NCBI RefSeq assembly: GCF_002093975.1
Contig: NZ_KZ084327.1
Coordinates: forward strand, 1 to 64,000
DNA: 64,000 bases
Direction: 5' to 3'
Origin: Thermoactinospora rubra
GTDB taxonomy: Bacteria > Actinomycetota > Actinomycetes > Streptosporangiales > Streptosporangiaceae
This document shows, piece by piece, positions 59,414-64,000 of the stretch (its first letter is position 1; each line of letters opens with the position of its first letter). The notes beneath the pieces were generated by a model. That model did not search any database, was not told the DNA's origin, and worked only from the letters and a program-made list of their open reading frames with translations. A program made the translations under genes and the position numbers.

Positions 59414-60766
59414 TTACCTCTCGGCCGGCGGCAGCCGCAGGACGAAGCGGGCGCCGGTGTCGGAGTCCTCGATGGTCAGGGTGCCGTGGTGGGCGTGGGC
59501 GATCTCGCGGGCGATGGGCAGGCCGAGGCCCGTGCCGCCGGCGTCGCGGTTGCGCGAGGCGTCCAGCCGGGTGAAGCGGCGGAAGACGACCTCGCGCTGG
59601 TCGGGGGCGATGCCCGCGCCGTCGTCCAGCACCTCCAGCACGGCCTTGCCGCCCGAGCGCGCCACCGTGACCGTGATCTGCGACTCGGCGTGCCGCTCGG
59701 CGTTGTCCAGCAGGTTCGTCAGCAGCCGCGCCAGCTGGAGCCGGTCGCCCCTGATCAGGACCTCCGGCTGCAGGTCGCGCTTGATCTCCTTGGGCGCCTT
59801 GTAGGGCCTGCGGCGGTCCAGCTCCTCGGCGACGAACCGGGCCAGGTCGATGGGCTCGTTCTTGACCGGGGCCCCGGCGTCGAGCCTGGCCAGCGTGAGC
59901 AGGTCGGTGACGATGGCCTGGAGCCGGTCCAGGCTCTCCAGCAGCGCGCGGCCCGTGTGCTCCCAGTCGGCGTCCTCCGGGTGCAGCATGGCCTCCTCGA
60001 CCTGGGCCCGCATCGCCGTGATGGGCGTGCGCAGGTCGTGGGAGGCGTCGGAGGCGAAGCGGCGTTGCTGCTCGACCGCCTGTTCCAGCCGGTCCAGCGT
60101 GGCGTTGGCGGTCTCGGCCAGCGCGCGGATCTCGTCGTCGGTATCCGGCACGGGCACGCGCTGGCCGAGGTCGGTGGCGGTGATGTCGGCCAGCTTGGCG
60201 CGGATGGCGTCCACGGGGGCCAGCGTCCTGGCGACGGTCCGCGAGGTGCCCCACCAGGTCACCGTCACCAGCGCCCCGGACAGCCCGAGCATGAACACGA
60301 TCAGGAGCGGGTGGACGTACCAGGGGACCGCGTAGTCCAGCGCGTACACGTACCAGTCGCCCTCGTCCTGGTAGATGCGGAAGACGGCGGCCATCATGCA
60401 CTCGCCGGGGTAGGCGGCCAGGTCGCACTGGACCATCGTCCGGCTGGCCTGGTCGGCGGACGGCAGGATGGTGGTGATGGGCGGCCTGCCCGCCACGTTG
60501 GGCGAGGAGGCGACGACCTTGCCGTAGGCGTTGAGCACCTGGACGGCCTCGACGTCGGTGGGGATGTCGGTGCCGAGGTCGCCCCGCTTGACCAGGTGCA
60601 CGACACGCAGGGCCTCGCTGAGGGTCTCGTTGGTCCGGTACTCCTCGGCAGCCGAGCGCACGCCGTACAGGACGAGCGAGTCGACGGCCAGGCAGAGCAG
60701 AGCCATGGCGATGCTGGCCAGGAGTGCCAGACGTACGCGCACCGACTTCCCGAACCGTGTGATCAC
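59414..60766 (-). CDS. sensor histidine kinase
   Basis: A 450-residue kinase. Two membrane helices (about 12-35 and 151-173) enclose an extracytoplasmic sensor of about 115 residues that contains two Cys (MVQCDLAAYPGEC). A HAMP (about 174-228) is followed by the phosphoacceptor His243 in FASDASHDLRTPIT and the ATPase lid (LLTNLLDNAERHAE, VLDDGAGIA, TGLGLPIA). It is of the HPK1/EnvZ-PhoR type. No response regulator gene is next to it on either side. Confidence 0.93.
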   Translation of the reverse strand: MITRFGKSVRVRLALLASIAMALLCLAVDSLVLYGVRSAAEEYRTNETLSEALRVVHLVKRGDLGTDIPTDVEAVQVLNAYGKVVASSPNVAGRPPITTILPSADQASRTMVQCDLAAYPGECMMAAVFRIYQDEGDWYVYALDYAVPWYVHPLLIVFMLGLSGALVTVTWWGTSRTVARTLAPVDAIRAKLADITATDLGQRVPVPDTDDEIRALAETANATLDRLEQAVEQQRRFASDASHDLRTPITAMRAQVEEAMLHPEDADWEHTGRALLESLDRLQAIVTDLLTLARLDAGAPVKNEPIDLARFVAEELDRRRPYKAPKEIKRDLQPEVLIRGDRLQLARLLTNLLDNAERHAESQITVTVARSGGKAVLEVLDDGAGIAPDQREVVFRRFTRLDASRNRDAGGTGLGLPIAREIAHAHHGTLTIEDSDTGARFVLRLPPAER

Positions 60767-60926
60767 CCTTCTCCCCCTGGTAACCAGGTGATCACACTAG
60801 GTCAGGCTTTCCCTAATTAAGGGAGATTCGGTCATAAAACCTGACAAAAGACCACAGAATAGAGCTCTATACGGGTCTCTCTTGGCTCATTAGAGTAAGT
60901 GAGCACTGATGACCTTGGGAGCCCAG

Positions 60927-62081
60927 GTGAACCTTGACGAATACCGAGCTCAGGCGCGGCGCTGGCTGGAGGAGAACGCCCCGGACGAGGTGATCGGCGT
61001 CGAGGAGGCCAAGGCGTTCATGGCCCGGCTCCACGACGCGGGATACTCGGGAATCGGCTGGCCCGGGCAGTGGGGCGGCCAAGGGCTCACCCAGGCGGAG
61101 GAAAGAGCCTTCGCCGAGGTGGCGCGCGACTTCCGGCTGCCCACCGCGTACTTCTCCATCGGCCTGGGCATGTGCGGCCCGGCGATCCTCGACCGCGGCA
61201 CCGACGAGCAGCGCCGCCGGTGGATCCGGCCGCTGCTGCGCGGCGAGGAGATCTGGTGCCAGCTGTTCTCCGAGCCCGGCGCGGGCAGCGACGTGGCCGC
61301 CGTCCAGACGCGGGCCGTACGGGACGGCGACGGCTGGGTCGTGGGCGGGCAGAAGGTGTGGACCACCAACGCCCAGTACGCCACCTGGGGCCTGCTGCTG
61401 GCCAGGACCGACGTCGAGGTGCCCAAGCACAAAGGCCTGACCATGTTCGCCGTCGACATGCGGCACCCCGGGGTGACCGTCCGCCCGCTGCGCGACATGA
61501 CCGGGCGCGCCCACTTCAACGAGATCTTCTTCGACGACGTCCCGATCCCCGACTCCGACCGGATCGGCGGGGTGAACGACGGCTGGAGCGTCGCGGTCAC
61601 CACGCTCCTGCACGAGCGGCTGTCGATCTCCGCCGGGGTGGGGATGAGCGGCCAGAGCGAGAACCCCGCCTCGTTCGAGGCGCTGCGCAAGGCCGTCGAC
61701 ACCGCCGACCCGCTCGTGCGCGACCAGCTGGTCGAGCTCTACATCCGCTCGCAGGCCCTGCACCTGTTCAACCAGCGCCTGGCCCAGGAGACCAAGGCCG
61801 GGATCTTCCCCGGCGCCCGGGGCAGCGCGGCCAAGCTGCTGCTCGCCGAGCTCACCCTGTTCCAGGCCGACCTGGCGACCTCGCTCGTGGGCCCCGAGGC
61901 CGTGACCGGCGACCACCCGCTGGGCTTCGCGCTGTCGTTCGCCCCCGGCATGGCGCTGGGCGGCGGCACCAACGAGATCATGCGCGGCATCGTCGGCGAC
62001 CGCGTGCTGGGCCTGCCGCCCGAGCCTCGCGTGGACAAGACCGTGCCCTTCAAGGACCTGAAGGTGGGGACCCAGGCGTGA
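60927..62081 (+). CDS. acyl-CoA dehydrogenase, subunit 1
   Basis: A 384-residue ACAD. Sequence includes GIGWPGQWGGQGLTQAEE, the FAD-binding LFSEPGAGSDVAAVQT, GQKVWTTNAQYATWGLLLART and the C-terminal GGGTNEIMRGIVGDRVLGLP. The GTG at 60927 is preferred because GGGAG lies five bases upstream; an ATG 18 bases earlier has a poor site. It is translationally coupled to a second ACAD (GTGA). Paired genes of this kind encode alpha2beta2 dehydrogenases that act on steroid or polyketide-like CoA esters in actinobacteria. Confidence 0.92.
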   Translation: MNLDEYRAQARRWLEENAPDEVIGVEEAKAFMARLHDAGYSGIGWPGQWGGQGLTQAEERAFAEVARDFRLPTAYFSIGLGMCGPAILDRGTDEQRRRWIRPLLRGEEIWCQLFSEPGAGSDVAAVQTRAVRDGDGWVVGGQKVWTTNAQYATWGLLLARTDVEVPKHKGLTMFAVDMRHPGVTVRPLRDMTGRAHFNEIFFDDVPIPDSDRIGGVNDGWSVAVTTLLHERLSISAGVGMSGQSENPASFEALRKAVDTADPLVRDQLVELYIRSQALHLFNQRLAQETKAGIFPGARGSAAKLLLAELTLFQADLATSLVGPEAVTGDHPLGFALSFAPGMALGGGTNEIMRGIVGDRVLGLPPEPRVDKTVPFKDLKVGTQA

Positions 62082-63103
62082 ACCTTCTCCTCAGCCAGGA
62101 GCAGCGGGACCTGCGCGCGGCGGTGCGGTCCTTCCTCGACGGGAACTCCCGGCCGCGCGAGGGCTACGACCCGGCCGTCTACCGCCGCCTGGGCGGCGAG
62201 CTGGGCCTGTCCGGGCTGATCGTCCCCGAGGAGTACGGCGGAGCCGGCGCGGGCTACGCCGAGCTGGCCGTCGTGCTGGAGGAGACCGGCGCCGCGCTGC
62301 TGCCGGGCCCGTTCCTCGCCACGGTCTTCGCCACGATCGCCCTGACGCGCGTGCCGGACAAGGAACTGCTCACCGCGATCGCCGAGGGCCGCCTGGTCGC
62401 GACCGTGGCGCAGCCGCCGCGGGATGAGGACGTGCGGCTCGAGGGCGACCGGATCGCCGGCACGCTGGGGCGGGTCTTGGGCGGCATGGAGGCCGACGTC
62501 CTGGTCGTGCCCGCGGCATCCGGCGACGAGATCGTGATGGCGGCGGTCGAGCTGGACGATCCCGGCGTCAGCCGTACGGAACTGGCCACCCTGGACATCA
62601 CGCGCGGCCAGGCGGGCGTCCGGCTCGACGGCGCCCGCGCCCGGGTGCTCGGGCCGCGGCCGCGCGAGGGCATCCTCGACCGGATGTGCGTGGCGCTGGC
62701 CGCCGAGCAGCTGGGCGTGATGCGCGCCGCGCTGGAGGCCATCGTCGCCTACGCCAAGGTCCGCGCCGCCTTCGGCCGCCTCATCGGCTCCTACCAGGGC
62801 GTCAAGTTCAAGCTCGCCGACATGCACTGCCAGGTGGAGCAGGCCGAGTCCATCGTGCGCTACGCCGCCTGGGCGGCCGACGAGTCGCCGGGGGAGCTGC
62901 CGAAGGCCGCGGCGCTGGCCCAGGCGTACGTGGGCCGGGCCTGCTTCGAGGTGGCCCGCGACCATCTGCTCCTGCACGGCGGCATCGGCTTCACGTGGGA
63001 GCACGACGCCCACCTGTACTACAAGCGCGCCAAGGCGGACGAGGTCATGCTCGGCCCGCCCCGCGTCCACCGCACCCGCCTCGCGGACCTTTTGGAGCTG
63101 TGA
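62078..63103 (+). CDS. acyl-CoA dehydrogenase, subunit 2
   Basis: A 341-residue ACAD, shorter than usual and diverged in its middle domain. QLLSQEQRDLRAAVRSFLDGNSRP-like entry, LGLSGLIVPEEYGGAGAGYAELAVVLEETGAALLPGPF, then YAKVRAAFGRLIGSYQGVKFKLADMH and the C-terminal LLLHGGIGFTWEHDAHLYYKRAKADE. It is coupled at both ends: GTGA with subunit 1 and TGATG with the acyl-CoA synthetase. Catalysis and FAD binding are probably shared with subunit 1. Confidence 0.9.
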   Translation: MNLLLSQEQRDLRAAVRSFLDGNSRPREGYDPAVYRRLGGELGLSGLIVPEEYGGAGAGYAELAVVLEETGAALLPGPFLATVFATIALTRVPDKELLTAIAEGRLVATVAQPPRDEDVRLEGDRIAGTLGRVLGGMEADVLVVPAASGDEIVMAAVELDDPGVSRTELATLDITRGQAGVRLDGARARVLGPRPREGILDRMCVALAAEQLGVMRAALEAIVAYAKVRAAFGRLIGSYQGVKFKLADMHCQVEQAESIVRYAAWAADESPGELPKAAALAQAYVGRACFEVARDHLLLHGGIGFTWEHDAHLYYKRAKADEVMLGPPRVHRTRLADLLEL

Positions 63104-64000
63104 TGAGCGCCGACGTCAGCAGTCTGCCCGGGTTCTACGCCATCGCCGCCGCCGACCCCGACCGGCTCGCGGCGATCGACGCCGACGGCACGCGCACCAC
63201 CTACGGGCGGCTGCTCCACCGCGTCAACCAGGTCTCACGCGGCCTGCGCGCCCGCGGCCTGCGGACCGGCGACGTGGCGGCGGGCATCCTGCGCAACGGC
63301 GTCGAGCAGGTCGTCATGCTGCTGGCCACCGGCCAGATCGGCCTGTACTACGTGCCGATCAACTGGCACCTGACGCAGCCGGAGATCGACTACATCGTCG
63401 CCGACTGCGACGCCAAGGTGGTCGTCACCGAGGGCGTCACCGCCGAGCTGGCCGAGGGACAGCCCGGCACGGCGCCCGAGGGCAGGACCGCCGGGGCGGT
63501 CATGTGGTACACCTCCGGCACCACCGGCTTCCCCAAGGGCGTGCAGCGGCCGCTGCCCGGCGCCGAGCCGGAGGCGATCGTCCCCCTCTACACCTGGTTC
63601 CTGGGGGAGGTGTGCGACCTGCGGCCCGGCGACGCGGTCCACCTGGTCACCTCGCCGATGTACCACTCGGCCCCGTGCGCGCACACCATGTTCGCCCTCC
63701 ACCTCGGGCACACCCTGGTCATCGCGCCGCGCTTCGACCCCGAGCCGATCCTGGAGCTGATCGGCCGCCACAAGGTCACCAACGCGATGATGGTGCCCAC
63801 GATGTTCCACCGGATGCTCCAGCTGCCGGAGGAGGTCAGGAGCAGGTACGACGTCTCCTCCCTTCAGCAGGTGATCCACACCGGCGCGGCCTGCCCGGTC
63901 GCCGTCAAGAAAGCGATCATGGACTGGTGGGGGCCGGTGCTGTACGAGTACTACGGCTCCACCGAGTCCACCATCGCCTTCGCGGTCAAGCCGCGGGAGT
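63103..64000 (+). CDS. acyl-CoA synthetase (AMP-forming), 3' truncated by the window
   Basis: The first 299 codons of an adenylate-forming ligase. The N-terminal domain shows TRTTYGRLLHRVNQVSRGLRARGL, YYVPINWHLTQPEIDYIVADC, the P-loop WYTSGTTGFPKGV, YHSAPCAHTMFALHLGHTLVI and the start of YEYYGSTES (motif A5). FadD-type enzymes activate fatty or steroid-derived acids. The ATG shares a base with the dehydrogenase stop. The ligase makes the CoA ester that the dehydrogenase pair would oxidise. Confidence 0.92.
   Translation, partial: MSADVSSLPGFYAIAAADPDRLAAIDADGTRTTYGRLLHRVNQVSRGLRARGLRTGDVAAGILRNGVEQVVMLLATGQIGLYYVPINWHLTQPEIDYIVADCDAKVVVTEGVTAELAEGQPGTAPEGRTAGAVMWYTSGTTGFPKGVQRPLPGAEPEAIVPLYTWFLGEVCDLRPGDAVHLVTSPMYHSAPCAHTMFALHLGHTLVIAPRFDPEPILELIGRHKVTNAMMVPTMFHRMLQLPEEVRSRYDVSSLQQVIHTGAACPVAVKKAIMDWWGPVLYEYYGSTESTIAFAVKPRE

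Noticed and set aside
1-64000. CRISPR arrays, insertion sequences or integration sites
   Set aside because: All repeats seen are short tandem units or palindromes without spacers. No transposase or integrase motif, and no tRNA-end duplication, was found.

Overview
The window is high-GC DNA (roughly 70 % or more) packed with genes that use many GTG starts and 1-4 bp start/stop overlaps. It carries an actinobacterial marker set: polyphosphate glucokinase, a PAC2 protein, a class F sortase, a WXG100-type protein, a DUF3618/Holin-X operon, STAND ATPases and an HrpA helicase with an actinobacterial-type C-terminus. The best fit is a chromosomal segment of a filamentous actinomycete, probably of the Streptosporangiales; the family-level placement is inference. 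I see no rRNA, tRNA, IS element, integrase or CRISPR array.

Layout. 0-10 kb: mixed housekeeping and envelope genes (DUF2071, a secreted CAP-domain protein, a STAS anti-anti-sigma factor, YihY, MOSC, a phosphopantetheinyl transferase, a coupled lipoprotein/OmpA-like pair, and a TetR gene divergent from a FabH remnant across a palindromic operator). 10-16 kb: a GT4 glycosyltransferase, a NEW3-domain surface protein with an ABC-2 exporter, and a surface protein with a class F sortase. 15.8-20 kb: DUF4253, a HAD hydrolase, a VOC-ArsR-SRPBCC operon under a doubled operator, a decayed tenA, and a secreted TIGR03118 protein. 20-32 kb: a WXG100-like protein, ppgK, hrpA, Uma2, a second HAD hydrolase, hemerythrin, gamma-glutamyltransferase, a truncated P450, the DUF3618/holin operon, and a degenerate amidohydrolase.

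32.7-49.2 kb is the most distinctive part. It holds a secreted M6-type metalloprotease, three STAND ATPases without a DNA-binding domain (two translationally coupled, one with two N-terminal membrane helices), a tyrosine phosphatase, a PAC2 protein, a class I terpene synthase behind a long palindrome, a 38-residue micro-protein, and a two-gene exporter. In that exporter the ATPase is fused to a predicted extracytoplasmic serine hydrolase: one chain of 854 residues runs membrane helix, alpha/beta hydrolase, membrane helix, ABC ATPase.

49.2-64 kb: a divergent thioesterase/P450 pair, a GNAT remnant, copper genes copC-copD facing a polytopic membrane protein, a methyltransferase, an MFS transporter, a GlxA-type regulator divergent from a cupin, an AurF-like diiron protein coupled to an SDR behind a palindrome, a sensor kinase with no adjacent response regulator, and a coupled acyl-CoA dehydrogenase pair followed by an acyl-CoA synthetase cut by the window end.

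Two themes recur. Several genes appear to be transcribed without a leader. At least four enzyme genes are internally deleted or truncated (fabH-like, tenA-like, P450, GNAT), so annotation by best hit alone would mislead here. No intergenic gap exceeds about 250 bases.
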